Shown: positions 54,545 to 62,436 of the stretch, piece after piece
How the letters are laid out: each line of letters opens with the position of its first letter
Numbering within the stretch: position 1 is the stretch's first letter
From: JAJYSO01 sp964451785
Lineage (GTDB): Bacteria > Bacteroidota > Bacteroidia > Flavobacteriales > Flavobacteriaceae
NCBI GenBank assembly: GCA_964451785.1
Contig: CAYVJG010000013.1
Location: 10,794-74,793, forward strand
Length of the DNA: 64,000 nt
Reading direction: 5' to 3'
Notes under the pieces: generated by a model
What the model saw: only the letters and a program-made list of their open reading frames with translations
Databases searched by the model: none
Told to the model about the DNA's origin: nothing
Position numbers and translations under genes: made by a program

Positions 54545-54614
54545 GGGTAAAAATAATAAACTTATTTTGGTTGTACCCGTAAAAACATTTATTATTTGTT
54601 TATTTTTATGGGTA
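54545..54614 (-). promoter_or_regulatory. Palindromic operator-like sites upstream of ATPase 3
   Basis: Arms TACCCGTAAAAA (54574-54585) and TTTTTATGGGTA (54603-54614) pair at 11 of 12 positions. A third half-site GGGTAAAAATAA lies at 54545-54556. They stand where the promoter of the gene should be, but no clean -7 box was found (closest: TAAGTTTA). Confidence 0.55.
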
Positions 54615-54698
54615 TAAGTGTAAAACATATTGTTAACTGTATTCCGTGTTCTGTGTTCCGTGTACTGAATACTGACTTACTGAATAGCGAATACTGAC
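54615..54698. repeat. CCGTGTTCTGTG / TACTGAATAGCG repeats
   Basis: Short dispersed-repeat pieces (ATTCCGTGTTCTGTGTTCC, TACTGAATACTGAC) between ATPase 3 and rfbB, of the family that also brackets the ATPase on the other side (53277-53312). Confidence 0.65.
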
Positions 54699-55751
54699 CT
54701 ACTCCTTTTCGTACATTTTGGTGTAATAATCTTGATAGGCACCGCTGGTGACATTGTCGAGCCAATCTTGGTTATTGAGGTACCAATCTATGGTTTTACT
54801 CAGGCCTTCTTCAAAGGTAACGCTGGGTTTCCAGTCTAATTTTTGATTGATTTTTGTGGCGTCGATGGCGTAACGTAAATCGTGCCCGAGGCGATCTTTG
54901 ACAAAGGTTATCAGTTGCTCACTCTCGCCTGCCTGACGACCGAGTTTTTCATCCATTTGTCGACAGAGTTCGCGGACTAAATCGATGTTGGTCCATTCGT
55001 TAAATCCGCCGATATTATAAGTTTCTCCGTCTTCTGCTTTGTGAAATACTAAATCGATAGCTCTGGCATGATCAACTACATATAACCAATCGCGCGTATT
55101 TTCGCCTTTTCCATATACCGGAAGCGGCTTGTGATTCAAGATATTGTGAATACACAAGGGAATCAGCTTTTCAGGAAAGTGATTCGGTCCGTAATTATTG
55201 GAACAATTGGTAATCACTACTGGCATGCCATAGGTATCGGCATAAGCGCGTACAAAATGATCAGATGCTGCTTTTGAAGCCGAGTAAGGTGAATGGGGAT
55301 CGTATTTGGTGTCTTCAGTAAAAAATCCGGTTGCTCCCAAGGCGCCATACACCTCATCTGTAGACACATGATGAAAGCGCTTGCCTTTATATTTCCCGTC
55401 CCAAGTGTGTTTGGCGGCATTGAGCAAATTAACGGTTCCCACAACATTAGTCATCACGAAAGCTGAGGGATTTGCAATAGAGCGATCGACATGCGATTCT
55501 GCAGCTAAGTGTATCACGCCATCGGGTTGATAACGTGCAAACAAAGCATTCACGGCCTCAACATCGGTAATATCTACTTTTTCAAAGCTGTAGTTGGACG
55601 CCTGTTCAAGGTCGCGTACATTTTCTAAATTCCCCGCATAAGTCAAAGCATCTACATTGACAATCTGCAATTCGGGATATTTGGTCACGAAACGCCTCAC
55701 GACATGCGAACCTATAAATCCAGCTCCTCCGGTGATGATGATTGTTTTCAT
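54699..55751 (-). CDS. rfbB: dTDP-glucose 4,6-dehydratase
   Basis: Makes dTDP-4-keto-6-deoxyglucose, the branch point to rhamnose and other deoxysugars. 350 residues, usual length. NAD site GGAGFIGSHVV (about 7-17), AAESHVDRSI, STDEVYG, the catalytic YSASKAASDH (YxxxK) and NCSNNYGPNHFPEKLI. rfbA, rfbC and rfbD are not in the window, so the rest of the pathway must be encoded elsewhere or the keto-sugar is used differently. Bounded by repeats on both sides. Confidence 0.95.
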   Translation of the reverse strand: MKTIIITGGAGFIGSHVVRRFVTKYPELQIVNVDALTYAGNLENVRDLEQASNYSFEKVDITDVEAVNALFARYQPDGVIHLAAESHVDRSIANPSAFVMTNVVGTVNLLNAAKHTWDGKYKGKRFHHVSTDEVYGALGATGFFTEDTKYDPHSPYSASKAASDHFVRAYADTYGMPVVITNCSNNYGPNHFPEKLIPLCIHNILNHKPLPVYGKGENTRDWLYVVDHARAIDLVFHKAEDGETYNIGGFNEWTNIDLVRELCRQMDEKLGRQAGESEQLITFVKDRLGHDLRYAIDATKINQKLDWKPSVTFEEGLSKTIDWYLNNQDWLDNVTSGAYQDYYTKMYEKE

Positions 55752-55819
55752 TTAATACTAATTGATACGAATGCTGCTCATGTGAGTAAATGGATACGAA
55801 TTTTCTCAACTACCTTCCT

Positions 55820-56384
55820 CGCCTTTGCTTCGGCTCTAAAGGGTGTCGAAAAAATTAGCTTCTTTGTCATCCTGAAAAATTTCGACCTCAGGAGAAATTT
55901 ATTCAGGATCTCGACCTGCTAAGAAAAATTATATATAGTTATATCCGAGCAAAAGACGCTCCCTTTAGGGTCGGATAAAATCGACTTTTGCGGTGCTATT
56001 ATTTTCTTTTTTGCATTGCCCCCCTTCGACTTAGCTCAGGGCAGCGAAAAGAAACAAAAAACGCTAGGCTGATTTTAATTCCCTTGAAAACTAGCGCAAA
56101 ACACTTGTCCCCCGAAGGGCAAAAAAAGAGCCCTTCTCCTCGCCATCGACGGCGTGTTTTGCTGGTTTTCTACAGCAATTAAAAGAGGCCGATTCTTTTT
56201 GATCTTTCTTTGATGAGGATACTTGATTTTTGCTTTTACTCTCGCTGCCGCACGAATCCTTTCGTGTGGTTCCTGAATCCCTCCGTGTGATAGCATGCTG
56301 TTTTGGTTATAGCAACAAAAATATATTTAATTTCGATTTGTACCACACGATACAAGCCTGCGATAGCGGGAATTCAGCTTTTGC
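55820..56384 (+). repeat. 0.56-kb intergenic repeat, copy left of ugd
   Basis: Composite of modules: TCTAAAGGGTGTCGAAAAA; REP-like hairpin (55867-55912); GAGCAAAAGACGCTCCC...CGACTTTTGCGG inverted repeat; GAAACAAAAAACGCTAGGC; ACACTTGTCCCCCGAAGGGC; TTTTGATCTTTCTTTGATG; GAATCCTTTCGTGTGG; TTGTACCACACGATAC. Near-identical to 57596-58136 apart from a roughly 30-base segment with CTTCGACTTAGCTCAGGGC. Together they bracket ugd. Short frames on both strands here are translations of the repeat. Confidence 0.88.
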
Positions 56385-56406
56385 GATTCGCATAGTTCGC
56401 CCTTCC

Positions 56407-57573
56407 TCAATCGCTCCCAAATAAATCGCGTGTAAATACTTTGTCTTTTACATCGGCGAGTTCCGGAGTATTGCGATTGGAGATAATCAAATCACAGTCG
56501 TTTTTAAAACGATTTAAGTCGCGCTCTACTTTTGAACCAAAAAAGGTGTTTTCTGTTAAAACGGGCTCATATACCACCACTTCTATGCCTTTGGCTTTGA
56601 TGCGTTTCATGACACCTTGTACAGCCGAGGCGCGGTAATTATCAGAACCTGATTTCATAATCAGACGATACACGCCTACGCATTTCGGTTTTTTCTCAAT
56701 AATGGTTTCAGCTATAAAATCTTTACGCGTACGGTTGGCATCGACTATAGCTTGAATAATGTTGTTGGGCACTTTATCGTAATTGGCCAGCAATTGCTTA
56801 GTGTCCTTGGGCAAACAATACCCACCATAGCCAAATGAGGGATTGTTATAATGGTCGCCTATACGAGGATCGAGGCCTACGCCTTTAATAATTTGTCGCG
56901 AATCGAGGCCGTTAATCTGTGCATAACTGTCTAATTCGTTAAAATAAGCTACACGCATGGCGAGATAGGTATTTGAAAACAACTTGATGGCTTCCGCCTC
57001 GGTCGAGTTGGTGAATAGTACCGGAATATCTTGCTTTACAGCCCCTTCCTTTAATAAGTCGGCAAACTGCTGAGCGCGTTCACTTTGTTCACCTACAATA
57101 ATACGCGATGGATACAGGTTGTCATACAAGGCTTTTCCTTCGCGTAAAAATTCAGGTGAAAAGATAATATTGTCAAAATCTAATTCGACTTTTAAGCGTT
57201 GCGTATAACCTACAGGCACTGTGGATTTGATAACCACTGTAGCCTGAGGATTGATTGTTTTAACTTGTTTGACAACCGATTCAACACTAGAGGTATTGAA
57301 ATAATTCGTTTTAGGATCGTAATTTGTCGGCGTAGAGACAATGACAAAATCGGCATTATCAAAAGCCTCTTCAGCCTGTAAGCTAGCGCGCAAGTGTAGT
57401 GTTTTATGCGCCAGATAATCGCTTATCTCTTTATCTTCAATAGGCGATTGATGGGCGTTGATTAAATCGACTTTCTCAACCAAAATATCTAATGCCACTA
57501 CCTCGTGATGCTGTGCTAATAACACCGCATTTGATAAGCCTACATATCCTGTTCCCGCTACTGCTATCTTCAT
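56407..57573 (-). CDS. UDP-glucose 6-dehydrogenase (Ugd-type, 388 residues)
   Basis: Oxidises UDP-glucose to UDP-glucuronate, the same length as E. coli Ugd. Rossmann fold IAVAGTGYVGLSNAVLL (about 3-19), STPTNYD, the helical middle domain and catalytic-cysteine segment FGYGGYCLPKDTKQL (about 251-265). A uronic acid in the polymer would fit the acidic, sulfated product suggested by the rest of the locus. The gene stands alone between 0.55-kb direct repeats, so it could be lost or amplified as a unit. Distinct from the WbpO-type enzyme at 45227-46516. Confidence 0.92.
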   Translation of the reverse strand: MKIAVAGTGYVGLSNAVLLAQHHEVVALDILVEKVDLINAHQSPIEDKEISDYLAHKTLHLRASLQAEEAFDNADFVIVSTPTNYDPKTNYFNTSSVESVVKQVKTINPQATVVIKSTVPVGYTQRLKVELDFDNIIFSPEFLREGKALYDNLYPSRIIVGEQSERAQQFADLLKEGAVKQDIPVLFTNSTEAEAIKLFSNTYLAMRVAYFNELDSYAQINGLDSRQIIKGVGLDPRIGDHYNNPSFGYGGYCLPKDTKQLLANYDKVPNNIIQAIVDANRTRKDFIAETIIEKKPKCVGVYRLIMKSGSDNYRASAVQGVMKRIKAKGIEVVVYEPVLTENTFFGSKVERDLNRFKNDCDLIISNRNTPELADVKDKVFTRDLFGSD

Positions 57574-57595
57574 GTGATTTAATCTGATTTTTATC

Positions 57596-58136
57596 GCCTT
57601 TTGCCTCGGTTCTAAAGGGTGTCGAAAAAACTAGCTTCTTTGTCATCCTGAAAAATTTCGACCTCAGGAGAAATTTATTCAGGATCTCGACCTGCTAAGA
57701 AAAATTATATATAGTTATATCCGAGCAAAAGACGCTCCCTTTAGGGTCGGATAAAATCGACTTTTGCGGTGCTATTATTTTCTTTTTTGCATTGCCCAAA
57801 AAAGAAACAAAAAACGCTAGGCTGATTTTAATTCCCTTGAAAACTAGCGCAAAACACTTGTCCCCCGAAGGGCAAAAAAAGAGCCCTTCTCCTCGCCATC
57901 GACGGCGTGTTTTGCTGGTTTTCTACAGCAATTAAAAGAGGCCGATTCTTTTTGATCTTTCTTTGATGAGGATACTTGATTTTTGCTTTTACCCTCGCTG
58001 CCTCACGAATCCTTTCGTGTGGTTCCTGAATCCTTTCGTGTGATAGCATGCTATTTTGGTTATAGCAACAAAATATATTTGATTTCGATTTGTACCACAC
58101 GATACAAGCCTGCGGTAGCGGGAATTCGGCTTTTGC
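57596..58136 (+). repeat. 0.54-kb intergenic repeat, copy right of ugd
   Basis: Same modules, order and orientation as 55820-56384, including a REP-like hairpin at 57643-57688. Parts also recur at 63714-64000 and 26700-26930. It lies between the UpxY gene and ugd, hence inside the leader part of the operon. Confidence 0.88.
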
Positions 58137-58357
58137 AGTGTATTGACTCACACCGTTTTTTCCACTGCTCCGCTTCTTCAGTCCCACAGAGGAGCCAAAG
58201 TAGCCAATACAAATATAGAAAAAGAAACAAATAAAGATAAGGTTATCTAAAATATAAATATTACCATACTGTTAACAGCCATAAGCGTAAACAGGGCTTC
58301 TATTTTATAGGTAATAGAGGGCCGTATAGTATCGGAAATAATTAGATTAGGAATAGG
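58137..58357. other. AT-rich stretch between the UpxY gene and the repeat
   Basis: About 220 bp without a gene. I see no strong hairpin. Being directly downstream of the antiterminator gene, it is a place where a regulated pause or terminator might lie, but the sequence does not show one clearly. Confidence 0.4.
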
Positions 58358-58855
58358 CTAAGGTTTATTTGTTTTTTCAATTTGGTTTTTAGTTAGTATG
58401 ACTTTAAAGCTACAACCTAGTCCGGGAAGGCTTAAGGTAACTTTAGTTTTGTCGCTTTTAAGGACGACGGCCTTGTGGTTGCGAAGGGCGCCGTGACGTA
58501 TCCAGACTTCTTCGCCTTGAGAAAACGCCTCAACGGCTATCTTATTATTTTGGTATTTCCCAAAAAATGTTAAGACTTCCTGCATTTCTTCCTCACGGAT
58601 AACAGCGGGTTTCCGCAACCAAAACAAACGACGCACAACACCTTGAACTTCCAAGACTTGCAGCATCTGCTTTTCAGTACATTTTATAAAGACATAGGAT
58701 CTGAAATAAGGAACTTCTACCTTTTTGATCCGATCAGACCATTGGCGCTCCTCAATTTTAGTCGGTGCAAAAATAGTGTATCCCTGAGCTTCCAATCGCT
58801 GTGCAACTTTCTTCTCGGTTCTACTCTTGACATAAAGCACAAACCAACTTTCCAT
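58358..58855 (-). CDS. UpxY/RfaH-type transcription antiterminator (NusG paralogue)
   Basis: 165 residues. NusG N-terminal domain with WFVLYVKSRTEKKVAQRL (about 3-20), PYFRSYVFIKC (about 49-59) and VQGVVRRLFW, a linker, then a KOW-like C-terminal domain (GEEVWIRHGALRNHKAVVLK). Specialised NusG proteins of this type bind RNA polymerase at one long operon and suppress termination. In Bacteroides the UpxY proteins head capsule loci. Here it is the first gene of the polysaccharide locus, transcribed toward it, behind a canonical promoter. The long, repeat-filled operon would plausibly need such a factor. Confidence 0.9.
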   Translation of the reverse strand: MESWFVLYVKSRTEKKVAQRLEAQGYTIFAPTKIEERQWSDRIKKVEVPYFRSYVFIKCTEKQMLQVLEVQGVVRRLFWLRKPAVIREEEMQEVLTFFGKYQNNKIAVEAFSQGEEVWIRHGALRNHKAVVLKSDKTKVTLSLPGLGCSFKVILTKNQIEKTNKP

Positions 58856-58883
58856 AATTCATTCTCTCTCTAAAATGAAGAGG

Positions 58884-58914
58884 CAAATTTATGCGATTAT
58901 TTTTGTTTAACAAA
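58884..58914 (-). promoter_or_regulatory. Canonical Bacteroidota promoter of the polysaccharide operon
   Basis: On the minus strand TTTG (58911-58914), a 19-base spacer, then TAAATTTG (58884-58891): full agreement with the -33 TTTG / -7 TAnnTTTG consensus. Transcription would start near 58878 and leave a leader of about 23 bases before the ATG at 58855. Confidence 0.8.
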
Positions 58915-59463
58915 TTATAAGCAATATATTTACAATTAAGGTGGGTTAAATTGTTGTGTTCCGTGTTCCGTGTACTGAATACTGACCTACTGAATACTGA
59001 CTTTCTTGACTGCCTTTGAATATTGGCTCTTAGCCTGTCATCCTGAAAAATTTCGACCTCAAGGAGAAATTTATTCAGGATCTCGACCTGTTAAGAAAGC
59101 TTGTTCATAGTCTCAGCACACGAGGCCCTGAATCAAGTTCAGGATGACAGGTCAGGGGACGCTGCGAATAACGCCACTCAGGATGATGCTTGATTTATGC
59201 TTCTACTCCTTAAAACACTACTCTTAAAAGCATATTACGGATGATAAAATTTTCTAAAGTTTCGACCTTTAGAAAAGGTAAAGTTTACATTCCCTCTAAT
59301 TCCTAGTCCCTAATTTCTTTATACCGAGCAGAAGGCGCTCCCTTTAGGGCTAGGGGGAATCGTCTTTTGCGGAGCTTGCCTTAGTATCGATTTTCTTTTT
59401 TCAATGCACTGACCATTAACCACTAGTTCACCAACCTCTATTTACAAGTCTTCACCTCGAAAT
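58915..59463. repeat. Repeat mosaic upstream of the DnaJ gene
   Basis: No gene. TGTTCCGTGTTCCGTG and TACTGAATACTGAC pieces (about 58955-59000), a REP-like hairpin (59039-59085), the hairpin CCTGAA-N6-TTCAGG (59127-59143), and a divergent copy of the TTCTAAAGTT...CTCCCTTTAGGG module (about 59246-59375). Confidence 0.82.
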
Positions 59464-59488
59464 ATGAGTCTAAATAGTGATAAGGTTA

Positions 59489-59496
59489 TATATTTG
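59489..59496 (+). promoter_or_regulatory. -7 box TATATTTG of the DnaJ/TerB gene
   Basis: An exact TAnnTTTG match, 18 bases before the ATG at 59515. It argues against the upstream ATG at 59464, which would lie in front of the promoter. Confidence 0.6.
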
Positions 59497-59514
59497 CAGG
59501 GCAAAACAAAGATT

Positions 59515-60252
59515 ATGATTAAATGGCTGGCGGCCTTGATAGGTTATGAAATTGGACGTTTTCCCGGAGCTATATTGGGATTTTTAATAGGAACCTTTAT
59601 CGATAGTTATTACGGAAAACGCAAAGTAAGTGGTGGATTTACGAGTAATTACAGAAGACCTCAACAGGTCAATTTAGGCGATTTTGAACTCAACCTGCTG
59701 TCCTTGTCCTCTCTAGTGATTAAGGCCGATGGGCAAGCAAGTCAAACTGAATTAGACTATGTGCGCATGTATTTTGCCCGCACTTATGGCAAAGAACGCG
59801 CCAATGCCACTTTTCGCACGTTTAACGAAGTAGTCAAAAATCGAAAAGTTGAAGCGCCACGAATTTGCAATTACCTCAGAGCGCGCACCTCTTATGAAAT
59901 GCGCTTGCAAGTCTTGCACTTTCTCTTTGGGGTGGCTCATGCCGATGGACAAGTCAGCTCTGCCGAAGTCAATGTTTTACAAGAAATAGCCGGCTATTTA
60001 GGGCTTAATCGTTACGATTTTGAAAGTATTAAAGCCATGTTCTTTAAAAGTGCTGACGAAGCCTATAAAATTCTGGAGGTTGACGAAAAAGCTTCTGAAG
60101 CCGAAATCAAAAAAGCTTACCGCAGCATGGTCAAAAAATACCATCCTGACAAACTAAATGATATGGATGAGGCTTATAAGAAAGGTGCCCGCGAAAAATT
60201 TGATCGCGTACAAGAAGCCTACGAGAAAATCCGTAAGGAACGCGGCTTTTAA
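59515..60252 (+). CDS. TerB- and J-domain protein (DjlA-like co-chaperone)
   Basis: About 245 residues from the ATG at 59515 (MIKWLAALIGYEIGRFPGAI). A glycine-rich hydrophobic N-terminal segment (about 1-30) likely anchors it in the membrane, the central TerB-like domain has LSSLVIKADGQASQTELDYV and GVAHADGQVSSAEVNVL, and a C-terminal J domain (about 185-245) has the HPDK motif (KYHPDKLND). This is the DjlA architecture: a membrane-bound partner that stimulates DnaK. It stands alone between repeats. A frame starting 17 codons upstream is less likely because a -7 box lies within it. Confidence 0.87.
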   Translation: MIKWLAALIGYEIGRFPGAILGFLIGTFIDSYYGKRKVSGGFTSNYRRPQQVNLGDFELNLLSLSSLVIKADGQASQTELDYVRMYFARTYGKERANATFRTFNEVVKNRKVEAPRICNYLRARTSYEMRLQVLHFLFGVAHADGQVSSAEVNVLQEIAGYLGLNRYDFESIKAMFFKSADEAYKILEVDEKASEAEIKKAYRSMVKKYHPDKLNDMDEAYKKGAREKFDRVQEAYEKIRKERGF

Positions 60253-60303
60253 TACCAATTAGAATTATTTTTTAGTCCGATTTATAATATCTTTTGTTGG
60301 TAT
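60252..60303. mobile_element. Small palindromic element with ATACCAA/TTGGTAT ends
   Basis: 52 bp with perfect 7-bp inverted ends, beginning on the last base of the DnaJ stop codon. In opposite orientation it matches 12439-12492 at about nine positions in ten. It is joined to the next element. Confidence 0.7.
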
Positions 60304-60304
60304 A

Positions 60305-60378
60305 ATACCGTGGGCCATAAATTACTAGTACAATGAGACAAAGTCGAAATTGGACTAGTTAATTTATCCATACGGTAT
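60305..60378. mobile_element. Small palindromic element with ATACCGT/ACGGTAT ends
   Basis: 74 bp. Ends ATACCGT and ACGGTAT pair perfectly and the pairing resumes inward (ATAAATTA-CTAGT with ACTAGTTAATTTAT). A solo piece of its end (AATTTATCCACACGGTAT) occurs at 62896-62913 and another near 12429-12440. Confidence 0.7.
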
Positions 60379-60439
60379 AAGACCACAGAACTTAGCTTTA
60401 ATCCCTGATGTAGTTCATAGAACCAGAATAGAAAACTTA

Positions 60440-60475
60440 AAGCCTCCGTATAATTGAGATCATACGGAGGCTTTT
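60440..60475. terminator. Rho-independent terminator between DnaJ and S9 peptidase genes
   Basis: Stem AAGCCTCCGTAT / ATACGGAGGCTT with a 10-base loop, A-rich before and TTTT after. It lies between convergent genes and can serve both directions. Confidence 0.88.
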
Positions 60476-60485
60476 ATGTTTGTTT

Positions 60486-60518
60486 ACACCTCCAAGGTTA
60501 GAAAAACCTTGGAGGTGT
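60486..60518. repeat. Perfect 14-bp hairpin ACACCTCCAAGGTT
   Basis: Arms ACACCTCCAAGGTT and AACCTTGGAGGTGT with a 5-base loop, directly after the terminator and 14 bp before the stop of the peptidase gene. It could be a second terminator for the peptidase transcript or a REP-type palindrome. Confidence 0.65.
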
Positions 60519-60531
60519 ATCAGCTAATCTT

Positions 60532-62436
60532 TTAAAGTGTTTCTTTAAGCCATTTAAAGAATTCACGTTGCCAAACCATCGCATTTTGCGGTTGTAACAC
60601 CCAGTGATTCTCAGTCGGCAAATACAATAATTTACTTTTGATGCCTTGTAATTGTGCTGCTTGAAAGGCGCCTAAGCCTTGTTCAATAGGTACACGGTAA
60701 TCCTTGCCGCCTTGAACAATCATAATCGGCGTATCCCAATTGGCTACATAGTTCACCGGATTAAAAGTGGTGTAGCCTTTTTGCACTTCAGGATCTTTGC
60801 TCCAGTATGGACCACCGAGATCGTGATTGACAAAAAACACTTCTTCAGTAGTGCCGTACATCGCACGCGTATCAAACACGCCGTCATGGGCTATAAAGGT
60901 TTTAAAGCGTCCATCGTGATTGCCGGCCAACCAAAAGATAGAATAGCCGCCAAAACTAGCGCCAACAGCTCCTAAACGGTCTTTATCGACAAAAGGCTCT
61001 TTAGCCAAAGCATCAATTGCATCTAAGTAATCTTGCATGGCATGACCGCCCCAGTCGCCACTGATCATCTCATTCCATTTTACACCGTGTCCCGGCATGC
61101 CTCGGCGATTAGGAGCCACAACAACATAACCCATTGAAGCCATTAATTGGAAATTCCAACGGCGCGAATAAAATTGTGATAAAGGCGATTGCGGTCCGCC
61201 TTGCGCATATAACAGTGTTGGATATTTTTTAGAGGCGTCAAAGTTTGGTGGTAAGATGACCCAAACGAGCATTTTGTGACCATCTTGCGTGGTGACATAG
61301 CGCTTTTCAACTTGCGGCAAATCGAATTGGTTATACAATTCGGTATTGACAAAGGTCAATTGTTCAAAAGTACCTGCTTTGTAATCGAAGGCAAAGATTT
61401 CAGAGGCGTGATTCATATCTGTACGCGTCACCAGTAACTTATCGCCTACTTGCGCAATAATTCCTGTGACATCAAATTGCCCTTTAGAAATTTGCTCGAC
61501 AACCGGAGCAATGCGTTTTTTGCCTGGATAATTCACTTTAAACAACTGAATAGTGCCATCAACAGGAGCATTAAAATAAAGCTCTTTTCCGTTGTCAGCC
61601 CATATAAATGAAGCTACTGTACCATCCCAATTAGCAGTTAAATTTTGTGTTACGCCATTGTTACGCACAACAATATCATTTTTATCGGCTTCATAACCAG
61701 GAGTATCCATTTGCAACCAGGCTAAAGCACCGCGTTTTGAAAATGACGGATGTGTGTCATAACCATCGTTTTGAGCAGTCAGGTTTTCAGTTTTACGCGT
61801 TTCTAAATCGAAGCGATAAATATCTGTATTGGTACTGGTGGCATAAGCAGTTCCGGCTACTTTTTTACTCACGTAATAAATAGCCTCACTATCAGGGCCC
61901 CAAATGTAATCTTCATCACCGCCAAAAGGCTGTTGCGGGGTGTAATATGGCTGTTTAGCCATAATATCTGTTTCAGTACCCGCTTCTAAATCTTTGTAAA
62001 AAACATGACTAAAACTACCGTCGTTATAGTGATCCCAATGGCGATAATCTAAGCTGGTAAACACATAAGCATCGGTTTTAGGGAGGTCTTTAAAGATATC
62101 TTTTCCCAAAACGTCATTGACATGAACGGCTTTGTGAAAGAGTTTGTACTGTCCGTTAGGAGAAATATTCTTGTTGACAACGGCTTGTTCCATTTCGGCT
62201 TTAGAGACTTCATATGCAGTTCCGCCGCTGATAGCCATTTTGTAATATTTAGTGTCAAAATTATTTTCGGGCACATTAGGTGTTTTAACCTGATAATAAA
62301 AGTGATCACCGTCTTTTGAAAGGCCAAGCGGACTCACGTCCTTGACTTTCCACAAATCTTCTGGAGTCATGGTTTTTTGTGCAAATAAACTACTCGCACA
62401 AAACATTACCAATAAAAAACAAAGTGTTTTTTTCAT
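60532..62436 (-). CDS. Secreted S9 family peptidase (prolyl oligopeptidase/acylaminoacyl-peptidase-like)
   Basis: 634 residues from the ATG at 62436 (MKKTLCFLLVMFCASSLFAQ, a clear signal peptide), chosen over the ATG three codons earlier. An N-terminal seven-bladed beta-propeller region with repeats such as HPSFSKRGALAWLQ, then an alpha/beta hydrolase domain: nucleophile GASFGGYS, acid in VQGGKDYRVP and histidine in TENHWVLQP. GWGAH-like GDWGGHAMQDYLDA is typical of the S9C subfamily. Degrades short peptides in the periplasm. It stands alone. Confidence 0.94.
   Translation of the reverse strand: MKKTLCFLLVMFCASSLFAQKTMTPEDLWKVKDVSPLGLSKDGDHFYYQVKTPNVPENNFDTKYYKMAISGGTAYEVSKAEMEQAVVNKNISPNGQYKLFHKAVHVNDVLGKDIFKDLPKTDAYVFTSLDYRHWDHYNDGSFSHVFYKDLEAGTETDIMAKQPYYTPQQPFGGDEDYIWGPDSEAIYYVSKKVAGTAYATSTNTDIYRFDLETRKTENLTAQNDGYDTHPSFSKRGALAWLQMDTPGYEADKNDIVVRNNGVTQNLTANWDGTVASFIWADNGKELYFNAPVDGTIQLFKVNYPGKKRIAPVVEQISKGQFDVTGIIAQVGDKLLVTRTDMNHASEIFAFDYKAGTFEQLTFVNTELYNQFDLPQVEKRYVTTQDGHKMLVWVILPPNFDASKKYPTLLYAQGGPQSPLSQFYSRRWNFQLMASMGYVVVAPNRRGMPGHGVKWNEMISGDWGGHAMQDYLDAIDALAKEPFVDKDRLGAVGASFGGYSIFWLAGNHDGRFKTFIAHDGVFDTRAMYGTTEEVFFVNHDLGGPYWSKDPEVQKGYTTFNPVNYVANWDTPIMIVQGGKDYRVPIEQGLGAFQAAQLQGIKSKLLYLPTENHWVLQPQNAMVWQREFFKWLKETL

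Noticed and set aside
55988..56296. Short open frames on both strands in the ugd-flanking repeats, similar frames at 57828-58187 and 63760-63942
   Set aside because: They recur because the DNA repeats; they have no start signals, no domain and are truncated differently in each copy.
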